Source: Pseudopyrenochaeta lycopersici (Eukaryota; Ascomycota; Dothideomycetes; Pleosporales; Pseudopyrenochaetaceae). Taken from it: a stretch of DNA of 64,000 nt. The notes under the pieces were generated by a model. The model searched no databases. It had not been told where the DNA came from and was given only the letters and a program-made list of their open reading frames with translations. The translations under genes were made by a program, and so were the position numbers. Positions 1-11,102 of the stretch are shown piece by piece. Location: contig NHZP01000010.1 in the NCBI GenBank assembly GCA_003313425.1, forward strand, positions 992,001 to 1,056,000, in the 5' to 3' direction. Positions within the stretch are counted from its first letter, which is position 1; each line of letters begins with the position of its first letter.

Positions 1-990
1 GCCGACATCTCCACTCTTCTTTCCCATCTCCACAAGCCTCTCCCTCATCTTTCTCGCCCGATCCGCCATTTCCGGCTCCAAGCTCCCAAAGTCATCTTTC
101 TTCGCCCACTCACCCACACCATGCTGCAGCACGTTTCTCGCTCTCTCTCCCCCGGCCAAGGTTGTTCCGATGCTACCATGCAGTGTCATGCGTTCTTTTG
201 AACTGTCATACACGCCTCGATGGAGAATGTTGTTGTTATAGAATGCTACTTCTCCGGCTTTCAGATTGAGAGTGATCTGACCTGCTAAGTTGAGTTCATA
301 TGGATCTGCATTTCGCTCGGTATCCGTTCGTGCGCGTTTGTGAGAACCGGGGATAAGAACAAGACTGCTATCGTCATATAGAGCGAGATTCCACTGTGCG
401 TGATAGGCTGGTTTCTTAAGTCTTTGAAGTTCCTCCTCAGATGTGGCTGTTACGGCAATATCGTCCCTGTGCCAACGCAGACTAAAGTCTTTATCTGGGC
501 GAACGAGCATATTGTACAACTCCATTGTTAGATCCTCTTCCTTACATCCTATCAGCACGGCTACGTACTTCAACAACTCTTTGTCGAAGTAGGATCTAGC
601 AAATATTGAGTGATCTGGGTTTGAGGGATGTAGTAGGTGTTGGACACCCCAAATTCCATTCGACGGATCTTGTGGCCATGGTGGAAACTGTTTGGGCAGG
701 GTGCGTATGTATGGCCATTTCCCTGAACGCGCTGCCTCTGCTATTCGTGACGCGGCAGAGCGGAGGGTGTCGAGGTCGAAGGAGGGAAAAAGAGAGGCAG
801 AGATAATGACGAAGCCATCGCGGTCGAGGGCTTCGCGGGCTGCGTCATATGGGTTCGTGGTCATGTTAGTAATGCTCGAAGAGCTCACTGGAACCATCCG
901 CTGTGGACCGGCAGCCGGGTTCGAGAATGTAAGCTGTATAGTCGCTCGTGCGCTTCCTTTCTTGCCTCCTCGATCAGGCTGGAAATCCAT
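1..990 (-). CDS. Phytanoyl-CoA dioxygenase (PhyH) family protein, 3' end outside window
   Basis: An uninterrupted frame of 330 codons runs from the ATG at 990 down to base 1 without a stop, so the C-terminus lies outside the window. It reads as a PhyH-type Fe(II)/2-oxoglutarate oxygenase. The N-terminal EALDRDGFVII stretch (about residues 68-78) is typical of the family. The metal-binding HxD is RWHRDD (H174, D176), the distal histidine lies in ILHRGVYD (H257), and R267 is a candidate 2-oxoglutarate ligand. These enzymes hydroxylate acyl-CoAs or diverse small molecules in fungi; the substrate cannot be read from sequence. I chose the start at 990 because an in-frame stop (TAA, 1011-1013) lies just upstream. 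That stop ends a small ORF whose first 20 codons nearly repeat those of this gene. No intron is visible in the part seen. Confidence 0.85.
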   Translation of the reverse strand, partial: MDFQPDRGGKKGSARATIQLTFSNPAAGPQRMVPVSSSSITNMTTNPYDAAREALDRDGFVIISASLFPSFDLDTLRSAASRIAEAARSGKWPYIRTLPKQFPPWPQDPSNGIWGVQHLLHPSNPDHSIFARSYFDKELLKYVAVLIGCKEEDLTMELYNMLVRPDKDFSLRWHRDDIAVTATSEEELQRLKKPAYHAQWNLALYDDSSLVLIPGSHKRARTDTERNADPYELNLAGQITLNLKAGEVAFYNNNILHRGVYDSSKERMTLHGSIGTTLAGGERARNVLQHGVGEWAKKDDFGSLEPEMADRARKMRERLVEMGKKSGDVG

Positions 991-1010
991 CCTGGATTGC
1001 TTGCGAGAAT

Positions 1011-1157
1011 TTATTCTGGGCCTTGTGTATTGACAGGTTGAGATGGCTGCTTAGGATCGTTGTTGGCAGGCGGGTCTGCAGCGGGTTGTGCGACTGGAAG
1101 CTGTATGGTGGCTTTTGCGCTTCCTTTCTTGCCGCCTTTGTCAGGCTGAAAGTCCAT
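1011..1157 (-). CDS. 48-codon ORF duplicating the PhyH N-terminus
   Basis: ATG at 1157, stop TAA at 1011-1013, 48 residues. Its first 20 codons align without gaps to the first 20 codons of the downstream PhyH gene (990 down to 931). Eight codons differ. Six changes are synonymous and two are Lys to Arg (AAA to CGA). Similarity fades but continues to about residue 29, where QPAADP matches NPAAGP. This pattern points to selection at protein level in both copies. The ORF could be an alternative first exon spliced past the stop, an upstream ORF, or a decaying duplicate. I see no strong GTAAGT-type donor within it, so splicing is unproven. Confidence 0.35.
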   Translation of the reverse strand: MDFQPDKGGKKGSAKATIQLPVAQPAADPPANNDPKQPSQPVNTQGPE

Positions 1158-1432
1158 GTTAGAATGAAACGCTAAGTTCGTCAACTAAAAGCGTGTTGTG
1201 AGAGAATTTGGATCAAATTAGTGGTTCGACTGACCTCAAGCTGGAAGGTAGCAAGCTACCCCGCATGATTCACCCCGCTTGATGTCATCTGTTGAACTAC
1301 TTCAAGAGATGTGTTTCATAATGGTAGGCTGTAAATTAGGCATCACCAGTATCGAATAAAAAGTGATTAGGCTTCATTATGCTGACGCATTTTGAACAGC
1401 TGGTGACTATGTGCATGCATGCCAACAATTTC

Positions 1433-3589
1433 TTATCCATTGTGACCGACAGTCGAAAGCTTCCACCCACGCTCTGTAGCCACCAACTGAATATTGACAC
1501 CTTTCACCTTTTTCTCCATCTCACTCGTTTGATTGGTACTTCCCACATCTACTAACTCTCTTCGACTGTCATCGTCCAAGCCATGGAATAGCAGTGTCAA
1601 AGCGCTCGATTTGAAGTCATAGAAAGGGGCGTGAACGCCTTCATTCTCCCATGCCTTGCGCAAATGCGATTGATCCATCTTGGCTTGAATAACCACCCAT
1701 ATAAAGAAGAAGAGTGTAAAACCGACCACTGCTCCCGAATAAGTGATCCACTCCCACTGAACACGGATACAGACCGTGTTCTCATGAGTTTCACCGCGCA
1801 TAGGCTGACTGAGTTCAGCGCGGCCGTGTTGCCGAATGTGTGTCGTTAGAGAATCCGATATGTTTCTCATGAATTTACTGATATCCTCAAATGTGCCGTT
1901 GCCAGATCCAGCATGCCAAATCGCCATCAATGGCTCACTGCCGAATAGAGCCGGAGGTGTGTATGCCCAATACTCCTGTATATCGCCTTTAAATAGCTCG
2001 TTGAAAAGATTGTCGTTGAGTGAGCTGCCGGCAGAGTCGGTCATTGAGTATACGCATTGAGCCGGTACTATTTGGGCTGCTTCGTCAGTGAGAAGATTAC
2101 CCTCCGATCCTGAGCCAACTTTGTTCTTGTCGCAGAACTTGTTGACTTTGTCTTCTGGCATATATTCACATGTACCCCTGAAGGTCACCCGCTTTAGCGT
2201 GTCGTCGTAACTCACTGATACATTATATGGTAGCCATCGCGGATTGGCCTCTAGGTCGTAACCCATCTCTGAAAGCTGTTGCTTCTTGCTGTCATTAACA
2301 CATTCGAGATCAGCTACCCGATAGAACCCGTACATGAGGTTCCGGGGCAGCATATGCTCGCTCTCTTGCGTCTCTTGTAGCCTACCAATGCGGATATTTG
2401 CAGAGTACGATTGAACGCACGGCGCGATCTCACACGAATACCCCACATAGGTCTCCGGATCAAGGGCGCGGATGACTTCGATAGAAGGTGAGCCTCGTGC
2501 GATGAGGGATCGCATATTCTCCTCTACTGAGCCAGAAGGCCCCACGACCTGTAACGTAAGATTTGTCGTAGATTTTGGATTCACCAAAGTGATGTTTGGA
2601 TAACGCGCGAATTCAGGCACAGGCGTTATGTTTCGCGGGTTTGGCCACGGTACTCGAACCAGCTTATGCGAGACGTCTTCGCACTTGCTGCAAAAGGCAA
2701 GGGAGCTGTACTTGTTCGGAAAAGTGCAATTACCCGTCTTGCATGATATTTCCAGCTGAGGTTTGTTGGTAGAATACATTCCCTGATTGACAGAGTTGCG
2801 TACGGCCCAGGGTATGTTGTTTGTGGTGCTCATACGGAAGAACCCCTCTCCCTGATAATAGTTCGTTCGTGGTATAGTCGCGTTGTCAAGATCAAGCACT
2901 TGAACGCAGCCGGGAAATGTGACAATCTGTTGCGAGAAGGGCTCCAAGAAGAGAATCAAAATTGCTAGCAAGGCCCCTAACGAGGAGATATGGCGACCCT
3001 TATCGTTCCAAAGTAAATGGATAGCGCCCCATGGACCGCGACTAGCTTCGTCGTGCACCCAAAAGCTGCGTAGAGAACGTGGTCGCTTCAGGCTTGTCCA
3101 CTTGATGTGGCTAATCCCCTCTGCAATAATCATACCACTTGCCGTTTTCAAAAGCACGCTATATGCAGCGATGAAGGAGTTGATTGATAGCCGATATGGC
3201 CATTCCGGGAGAGGCTTATTATCGAATGCGTTGACAGTTGCAATAATTCCAACTAAGGCACCAACGACGAGGATGGCGCAAGCTGTTTCTAGCCACCAGA
3301 TGTACCCTAGATGTGACGATGCATCAGTCAATTGCACGACAGGATGTAATTGATCTTCTCCGAATAAACATAGAGAACTGTTTAGTGCAAGTGTAAAATT
3401 TTACGTACGTCTTCGATGGTCTGTTCCATTTTCCGATCCTTCTTTGGCTCCTTCTATTACCTTCACTGCCTGTCCGTGATGCTTTTGTTGGGCTGTGGGG
3501 CCATCATGACCACCCAGAGTATGTGAGGAGTCGCCATCTTCAACCCTAGAGTATTCGATCGGTGAAACAGGTGAGCGCGCTCGCTGCAT
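1433..3589 (-). CDS. DUF3176 family multi-pass membrane protein
   Basis: Two-exon model: 3589-3409 and 3357-1433. The intron is 51 nt (GTACGT donor, CACTAAAC branch-like site, CGGAG acceptor). The product is 701 aa. Exon 1 encodes a hydrophilic cytosolic leader. Then come LETACAILVVGALVGI (TM1, about 84-100), a second segment around 119-141, and ALLAILILFLEPF (TM3, about 185-200). A large domain of about 400 residues follows, with many Asn-X-Ser/Thr sites and paired cysteines, consistent with an extracellular face. A last TM segment, VVGFTLFFFIWVVIQ, sits near 622-640. This is the layout of the fungal DUF3176 family, whose function is unknown. The part downstream of the intron lacks a plausible ATG at its beginning, which supports the upstream exon. 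Confidence 0.85.
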
Positions 3590-5641
3590 ACTGGTTCAGA
3601 GGCTTTTTGCGTGGCCTGGTGAGGCTCGCCGGCGTCTGCATGTTTTTATCTCATCTCACTGAGTCCTTGCGTTGGGGGCCGATGTACCAGGTTCTTGAAA
3701 CACAGACCACCGTTGGAGCGAAGCGCAATGGGGCGCAACGGGGCGAGAATGGTGTCAATGCACTTTTACATGCGATATCTGTATTAGCGTGAGCAGCCAT
3801 TGGTCAAATGGTAACTTTGTCAGTCAGGCACACCACTTGGCAGCGCCTACTGGACGCCTGAGTTCCGAGCATAACACTTTCATCTTACCGCGTCGCCAAC
3901 AAAACAATTAAATTCCTGCTTATACTTATTCATCTGTCTATCTATAGAACCAGTCTCAATTCCATCGATAAACACAGTCTGCTCTTGTCTAGTTTCTTGC
4001 TTTCTGACCCAACCGTATAGAACAATTACTGCCACTCTACTCTCTTACCCTTTGGCATGGATGCCGCTTATTGTAAGTCTCGGCAAGCAAGTAGGAGCAG
4101 TTAAAGCAACTGTAGTATACACAAAGGAAGTACAGGGATAACGTCATGCAGATCAAGATCAAATCGACGAAATGGTGAACTCGGAATCGCGACCAAAGGA
4201 AAGGTCCCAGTTGGTGCGTATGATATAGCTGCCAATGCGCTTGACCACGGAAGCAGGGGTAGTCCAGCGAAATAGAAGTGAAGCAGCGAAGACAAGGCAT
4301 TATCATTGTCATTAAAATTCCGGGTACCACATCGTCAAGATATGCATATAGATTCGCAGGAATCTTAGATGCAGGTAGTGGCTTTATGGACTTGACCAGG
4401 AGAATCAAGAACACAGCCCAGGTCCAGTAAAGATGAAGTGCAACCGACGAAATTGTTTCAGCCTGGCTGGACTTTCTCCCCTGATGGTACTGGGTACGCT
4501 GCATCAAGATGCATTTTGGCTGAGCGCCTGCCTGTTCACAGCACGAAGGTCGGCCTAGTGCTAGAGATGTTCAAATTTCTTATCCAAACTCAACCGAGAT
4601 CTGCGTAAGCGTAAAGATGTCGCAAGTCACTACAAGAATAGAAACTAGCAACTCATATGCGGCCGCGGAGCAGTCGCTGAGGCCCCTTCTCAGCTCAGGA
4701 ACGGAAACCTAGAGGTGCAGGCAGAGCTTAAGTGACAATTCGCATCTGGGGTTACGACAGCATCTTGGGTCAAGCTTTCAGAAGAGCAATGATTCCCCTC
4801 TAGACACGCGACTGTCTGATGGAGTCGATTGAGGGCTTTCTTAATGCATGCAAAAGCCTCTTGTTCTAGTAGGACATGGAAACGGCGAATTATGGCAGAA
4901 GACATAGTACGAGTGAAGCCAGTCCCCATGAGGCGACCGCTCTAGATTAGACGCATCACACCCTGCACAAAACCATAGCAGCAATTATCTTTCTGCAAAT
5001 GCGTCGGCAGTACTATATCCACTACAACGACCCTACAAAGTCCCAGGGAAACCTCAAAGTTGAATATAGAGCTAATCCAGCCGGAGTCAAACATCCTAGC
5101 GCTTCTTTTCGAATAGTCTGATGCTATTCCGGGGCTATTCAAGTAAACAACTTGTCCTGGTTTCGAGCTTCCTTAATAACAGTAATGGACAACCTAAGTT
5201 CAACAGCAACGTAGCGAACCTTGTCCAGGTCTTCGTTGGTGGGACCTGAAGCGTGTGAGAGCGACTCAAATCATTTCGCAATCAATTTAGTACTTGGGCT
5301 TGCACAATTCCTGGTTCCCTAAGATCATGGTTTGGTCACATTGTGTACTTCGTTTTTGAGTTTCTTGCTAACGCACCTGACGTTCAATCATGTAATTATC
5401 TCTTATCGAACCTATTCTGACAATTTCTTTGAGCTTTGTTGTGCTGATTTCGTTGAGATTGCCCTACCTCGTGCTGGCTTTGCGAATGTCTTGGCATGCT
5501 TGCACTTTTGATAAACCGACAAACGAAGATCACCGAGACAAATACCACCAACACCTGCGACCACTGCGAGTTCCCCCTCCTCTAGTGATCCTATCAGACT
5601 CGGTAATCTTTTATTGTCACTTCCATACTTATTGCAAAACG
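3590..5641. other. Intergenic, 2.05 kb, no firm gene
   Basis: This gap lies between the divergent DUF3176 and prefoldin genes. It holds several short open frames, mostly minus strand (for example 4690-4929 and 4942-5142), with no recognisable domain and no convincing splice joins. The best of them, 4037-4507, is listed separately. I see no transposon termini, tRNA or simple repeat. Confidence 0.5.
4037..4507 (-). CDS. Doubtful ORF, possible membrane protein or remnant
   Basis: A 156-codon frame with an ATG at its start and hydrophobic stretches (around WTWAVFLILLVKSI and VDLILICMTLSLYFLC). I do not recognise the family. A second minus-strand frame within 4101-4295 is equally hydrophobic, so the real frame, if there is one, is unclear. 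It could be a degraded gene, a missed multi-exon gene or chance. Low confidence. Confidence 0.15.
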   Translation of the reverse strand: MMQRTQYHQGRKSSQAETISSVALHLYWTWAVFLILLVKSIKPLPASKIPANLYAYLDDVVPGILMTMIMPCLRCFTSISLDYPCFRGQAHWQLYHTHQLGPFLWSRFRVHHFVDLILICMTLSLYFLCVYYSCFNCSYLLAETYNKRHPCQRVRE

Positions 5642-6238
5642 ATGCAGCGTCGCATGGTACGTACATCAATTTTGCACACCGTGCCCAAGACGGCGCTAAC
5701 GTGCTAGCAGCTCACGAAAGAGGAAGAAGCCTCAGCGGGCGGCGAGGATATGGAGGTTCGCCGGGAAGATCAGGAGAAAATCAATCGATTCAGTTCACTG
5801 CATCAGAAGGAAGAGAGTCTCGAGGAAGAGCTAAGGGCGAAGATCGTACGTTGACACGTCGACATCAAAACACTCGCTTCACCTGACAATAAGTCGCAGA
5901 AGGAGAAGGAAGACCTCGAAGAAATCTCGAATGAACTCGAACTCGTTGACGAAGATGAGAAAGTGCCGTGAGTACATTCCAATTTTGGTGTCGTTTGGGG
6001 TGGTATTCATGTGGGTGACTGAGTAAATCCTGATTTGACGTATAGGTATAAAATCGGAGATTGCTTCGTCTCCCTACCACAACCACAGGTGCTTGAGCTT
6101 CTAGAAGCGTCGACAGAAACAATTGATGAAGAGGTGGAACGACTCAAATCAAAGCTTGAAGGCGTTCAGGAAGAGATGGGAGAGTTGAAGAAGGCATTGT
6201 ATGGGCGATTCGGCCGCAGCATCAACCTGGAGACATAA
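5642..6238 (+). CDS. GIM3: Prefoldin subunit 4
   Basis: Four exons: 5642-5656, 5711-5845, 5900-5967 and 6046-6238. All introns are 54-78 nt with GTACGT or GTGAGT donors and CAG/TAG acceptors. The product is 136 aa, the usual size for this subunit. Prefoldin is the cytosolic hexameric co-chaperone that delivers nascent actin and tubulin to the CCT chaperonin; subunit 4 is a beta-type subunit. The sequence shows the two helices of the coiled coil (about 15-60 and 90-125), joined by the beta-hairpin region with YKIGDCFVSLPQ. It ends in the characteristic LYGRFGRSINLE, closely matching yeast Gim3. The first exon encodes only five residues, so the start depends on the splice at 5657. Confidence 0.93.
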
Positions 6239-6817
6239 CCTTGTGAGCAATAAGCGATGTGCTATTCATTTCCATCGCGACAAAATACACATATACAAAA
6301 AACTTCAGCAACTTGCTCACGCTCTCGTCACTCTTCATCGTTGATAAGAGCGTCGGAAAAGTTTGCGTCGACCAAGATATCACTCAAACTCAACATTCAC
6401 ATGTTTTCCTTCTGTTGCGTGAAACTTGGAGTAGCGGCGAGGACACTATCAAGCGGTGAACAGCCATCGGTGTTCGGAATGCCTTTCGGAGCAACAAATC
6501 GGTTCCCAAAGGGGTGTACGCCCTACCGTGCCTTATTGCCGCCACAGCCGAACGTTACTAGTCATACAGTCGATTGCTGATCCCCACCCTAACAAGAAAA
6601 TATTTGATTTGCGTCAACGGTATGCAACTGCTATAAAATAATGAGGACTGCCGTTAGCACACCTCGGGTAGCTAACCAAAAGCGCGGGGTCAACCGCCCC
6701 CTCTTCCCACAACATCTTGCGATTCGTCTCTCATTTCTTGCTATGCTCATTCACTATTTCCTTTTGTGCTGAGTATATATCGAACTTACTGGTAGGCAAG
6801 CGGGCGTCATCGGCGGA
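6239..6817. other. Intergenic between GIM3 and MFS gene
   Basis: This 579-bp stretch contains the 3' region of the prefoldin gene and the promoter of the MFS gene. A TATATA sequence at 6775-6780 lies about 40 bases before the MFS ATG, so the true start or transcript leader may differ from a simple TATA arrangement. I see no other gene. Confidence 0.5.
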
Positions 6818-9036
6818 ATGGAAAGTTCGGATTTAGAAAGGACTTATTCCCGGGAGCACCAAAGATTGGGTCCTGACCATGAGATCATCACCACGCCGGT
6901 TGCGCTCGTGAGGAGTGTGACTTCCAGGAGTCGGAGAAGTTCGCGAAGTCGCCGTAGTTCAAAAAATCGTAGTACGCCTATTGCATGTCCGTCGCATGTG
7001 GAACATTGACTCACTAATGAATCGCTACAGCTGGAGAGCAAAGTACTCGAGCCGCGCGATTACGGAATATTGAAAATGATTTTGAAACCCCTTCAGATTT
7101 TGAAAAAGAAGATCAAATTGAGAGAGTAGTATCGCCGACCCCGTCAACCTTAGATTCACCGTCTCCTGCCAGTTTACGGTCAAATGAATCAAGTATACAC
7201 GATGGCGAACCACACGGGCGACGCATTATTCGTTTCGGGGACGGGGACCCTGACAATCCGAACAACTGGAACAGAGTAAGACGATCCAATGGTACACAAA
7301 ACCGAGGAAATACTGAAATTCGTAGTGGAAAAAAATTTATGCCCTTCTCGTCGCCATCATGAGTGGTAAGCCAATCATGCTTTATTTCCAATGATTGTAA
7401 ACTAAGTGGAGAAAGTTATGAACAGTACGATGAACTCTTCGTAAGCAATATTCAGTTTCTGGTACGTTGAGATCTCCGAGTGCTAATCCAAAGCCAGCCT
7501 GGGGGCTGGAGCAGTAGCGCCTATTTCGCAGCACTTCAACGAATACAATGAGTACAGGCTCATTCTACCTACTTCCATGTACCTCGTTGGCTATGTATGT
7601 GGTCCGATGATATGGGGACCGGTATCTGAATCCTACGGCCGCAAGGGGGTTATGATCTATTCATTTGCAATTCTGACTATCTTTTCAATCGCATCGGCTG
7701 TTGCGCCCAATTTTGGCGCTCTCGTCATCTTCAGACTATTCGTTGGCATTGGAGGCAGCTGTGCGATCAGCGTCGTCGGTGGTATATGTGCAGACATATA
7801 TCACAATCCCGCCAGTCGAGGGAGGAGCATGGCTATCTTCATGGTAAGTATTAATCCATGACCGTCAACCTTTCATTGAGCCTAACACTGCTACACAGGC
7901 TGCAACGACGTTCGGACCGATCCTAGGACCTGTCGTATCTGGATTCATCTCTGTCATCTCCTGGAGCTGGGCTTTTTGGATCGGTGCCATCTTCGCAGGT
8001 GCATCTTGGCCCCTGTTTTTCTTCTTTCCTGAAACTTACGGACCGACTATACTCAAGCGTCGTGCTCAGCGGCTACGCAAAGAAACAGGAGATGAGAGCA
8101 TCATAGCGCCGCTTGAGCTTGAGAAGACGGATCTCAATCATATTGTCACTGTAATCTTAACAAGACCGCTTCGCATGATTTGCTTTGAGCCATTAGTACT
8201 GTTTACATGCTTGTATCTAAGTTATGCTTGTGGGTCATATATTTGCAACCGCCTCAAACAAGCAAAGCTAATGTACTGCAGACGCTATCTTCTACATCTA
8301 CTTACAATCTTATCCCGTCATATTCACTGGAATATATCACTTCAATGCTGGCGAAACAGGACTCGCTTTCTTACCTATTGGTGTTGGCGCAGGCATTTCA
8401 GCGGGGCAGTAAGTGGACACAAAAAAAGCACATGACATATACTAAGCGTTCGCAGTGTACCTTACCTGGGACTGGCTCTTGGCTCGCGCTCAGCGCACCA
8501 ACAAACCTTGGGCACAAAACGAAGAGATGCACCGCTTGCCGCTCGCTTGCGTAGCAGGCCCTTTTTTTGTCATTTCTTCTTTTTGGTTAGGCTGGACTGC
8601 AAAGGATGGCATACACTGGATTGTCCCTACTCTCGCCGGAATCCTCTTCGGCATGGGTTATTTGTGTCTCTTCATGGCATTACTGAACTACCTTGTTGAT
8701 GCATACGAAGTATTCGCCGCATCTGCCATGGCCGCAGCCTCGCTTTCTCGCAGTAGCTTTGGTGCTGTGTTGCCGTTTGCTGCGAAGCCCATGTATAGAG
8801 CGATGGGTGTCGCATGGGCTACGTCTTTGTTGGGATTTTTTAGTCTAGCATTGTGTGTCGTTCCATTTGTATTCCTAAAGTTCGGTGGCAAGATGAAGGA
8901 ACGGAGCAAGTTCTGCCAGTACTTGAGGGCGAAGAAGAAAGAAGAAGAGGAGGAAAGGGAGAAAGAAAGAAGGGATAATAAAAACACTGCTGTGAGAGAG
9001 GAGGCGAAGAAAGCGAAGGGCAAAGAGGATGTGTAG
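6818..9036 (+). CDS. MFS drug/polyamine-type transporter (DHA1-like) with a frame mismatch
   Basis: Eight exons: 6818-6968, 7031-7275, 7326-7365, 7416-7440, 7498-7843, 7899-8229, 8282-8408 and 8456-9036, with introns of 47-62 nt. It is an integral membrane transporter of about 600 aa. After a Ser/Arg-rich cytosolic N-terminus come LVGYVCGPMIWGPVSESYGR (TM2 with a motif A variant), RLFVGIGGSCAISVVGG and the GPILGPVVSGF motif C region. The C-terminal half has WIVPTLAGILFGMG and SLSRSSFGAVLPFAAKPMY. This is the fungal multidrug/polyamine porter type; the substrate is unknown. The tail is highly charged (Lys/Glu/Arg-rich from about 8930). Oddity: exons 7 and 8 are both clearly family-like, but the GTAAGT donor at 8409 and the acceptor at 8455 join them one base out of frame. 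This may be a pseudogene, a sequencing error in the G-run at 8403-8406, or an unusual splice. Confidence 0.85.
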
Positions 9037-9740
9037 ATGTGTAGATGTGACCTGGGATGGAAGAAGGTCGTATAGATCGAGCATTCATGCATGTTTCATC
9101 ATTTTGAATGCTTGGATCTAAAATATCGAAATAGATTAGCCAAGTTTTGATCATACGTAGCAACAGCAATTCAAATCAAATCGTCATACCCACTTTGCGG
9201 CCACTCAGACCGTGCTGTTTTTAGAGATTATTACAAGGCGGTATACTTACCTAATCCTAACGAAGAAGCGATAGCTATCGCTTCCCAGCTCCCTACGATG
9301 GCCATATATCGTCCTCATCCTTAAAACTTTTGAGCTATTGCGTCTGACAAATCGTTGCCGGATTGCATTAGCAACAACCAAGTATCCATCAGCTATGTTT
9401 TCTAGTCTCATGTGTTCAGTATGTGTGAATATCCACCTTTTAGCTGGTGAGGGGCGTGGATAGGCCTAGAACTGCAAAACCCTGGAGGATGGTAGTGGTG
9501 ATTGTCACGGTAGAGAGGTATGAAAAAACAGTCTTCAAAGTACGCGTGATTGGGAATAACATTTCAAACTTTGAATGAGTACGCCAACGTCCTATGCGGC
9601 ATGGTATCATCCCAAATCAAGAGTCCTAAACACCATGACTATACCAGAAACCTTTCATTCCGCCCAAGCCCAATCAGACCAAAATCATTCATAGAGTAAT
9701 CAAAATCATGTCGTTTTGTTGGCTCACTCTTTAAAAAAGC
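9037..9740. other. Intergenic between convergent MFS and MTW1 genes
   Basis: 704 bp of 3'-flanking sequence for both neighbours. No open frame, repeat or RNA gene that I can support. Confidence 0.5.
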
Positions 9741-11102
9741 TCAGCTGGTATCCATTTGTTCCCCATCACCCGCGTCCGCAATCGCATCCTCCATATTAAC
9801 ATCTTTATTCCTCTTTGCCCTACTCATACTCTCAACCAATCCTTCTAGGCCCCGCACTTCTTCCGCGCGCACTCTACTCCCGTCCCAAACGCCTTCAACA
9901 CCATCCTTGGTGTCTACTCCCCTTCTCTCTAATATTCTCTTGCTTTGACTTTCCACGTACACCTTCCTCTCTTTCGTTACTTCTTCCTTCTCGCCTGCCT
10001 TTCCATTTGTATTCGTAGGTAGCGCGGTGGTTGCTAAATGCGGTTTCAAGGTGGAGAGAAGCTGTCGTAGGTAGGGCAGCTGAGAGGTTGTAAAGGTTGT
10101 GTGTGTTGTCAGCGGTGTTCTAGACTCCGCAGATGCCGCCGCAGACCCAGTATTGAACTGAGGCAAACTTTGAACGCCCAATGCTTGGGCACCTTGAGTG
10201 TGTGTCAAAAATCCAAATGGCGCGCCTCCATCCACTCCGTTCCCTGATGGTTTTGCAGGCGATGTAGAATTCCTGGGTTCACGTTTCGGCGCAGCCGCGG
10301 GTTGAAGTAAGCTGCGCAGTCTTGCTATTTGCGCTTCATTCCTGTTCTTCTCTGCAACAAGCGCGACATTGAGCTTTTGCGTTTCTATGAGTTTTCGGCG
10401 AAGGCTGTAGAGGGCTTCGGGTGTGAGGCTGGAGTCTTTGGGTGGAGTTCGAAGGTTCTGTTCCCTGTCAGCTCCGTATCTACCAGCTCCCTTCCACAGC
10501 TGCGTTGTTGTCCGAGGCCTCTCTCCATCAACCCTCTCTGGACAGCCTTTCATCACAAGCTATAAGGTGACATACCTCATAGTGACCCAATCTCACCCAA
10601 CTCGCCAACTCTTCTTCCCCACGCGGTAAACACAGTACGTTCCTCAATGTCCAAATCTCCAGCTTATCAAAGTTCTTGTCAACCGCATTCTCCATCAACG
10701 TCTCAAGTTTCAAAACTCCTTCCTCAATCTCCAGCCTGGCCTCCTCATAAACCATGTTACCGTCTTCATCCTCCCCTGCAGTCTTCCCTTCAGCAGCATA
10801 TCGATCTGCAAAACCGAGCAACGCGGGGTCGGCGGATGAGAGCCCTGTTTCGAATGAGTCGGTACAGCGATAGAGGACTTCATTCACGGCATTGATTATG
10901 TCATCGATGAGGGACTATAGCTGTTTAGCAATTGTCTCTAGTAGTTGGCGAAGCGATATATGGCGGGGCGTCTTGAGATGTTTACTTGGTGTGTTTGGCG
11001 GGGTGAGACTCGAACATGAAGCAGAAGGGGAATACCTACAATAGGAGGCCAAGTAAAATGCTCCGTAAGAAGCATGTTCTCCTGCTGCTTTGCGCTCGCC
11101 AT
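9741..11102 (-). CDS. MTW1: Kinetochore protein Mis12/Mtw1
   Basis: Three exons: 11102-11040, 10914-10576 and 10457-9741; introns are 125 and 118 nt; the product is 372 aa. Mis12/Mtw1 is a subunit of the MIND/Mis12 complex, which joins the inner centromere to the Ndc80 microtubule-binding complex. Evidence: the N-terminal LLTEHFTWPPISLIDDIINA spans the first splice junction and matches the family signature (LTEHFxxxPxSLIDDIINxVN). A helical region follows, with LEIEEGVLKLETLMENAVDK and FDKLEIWTLRNVL. After the second junction, GHYENLRTPPKD leads into a coiled coil (SLRRKLIETQKLNVALVAEK). The C-terminal third is low-complexity and poorly conserved. An in-frame ATG 17 codons further upstream also exists, but the family alignment favours 11102. 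Confidence 0.88.

Noticed and set aside
4690..5142. Two adjacent minus-strand frames considered as a broken gene
   Set aside because: No recognisable domain, a stop between them, and no splice sites that would join them convincingly.
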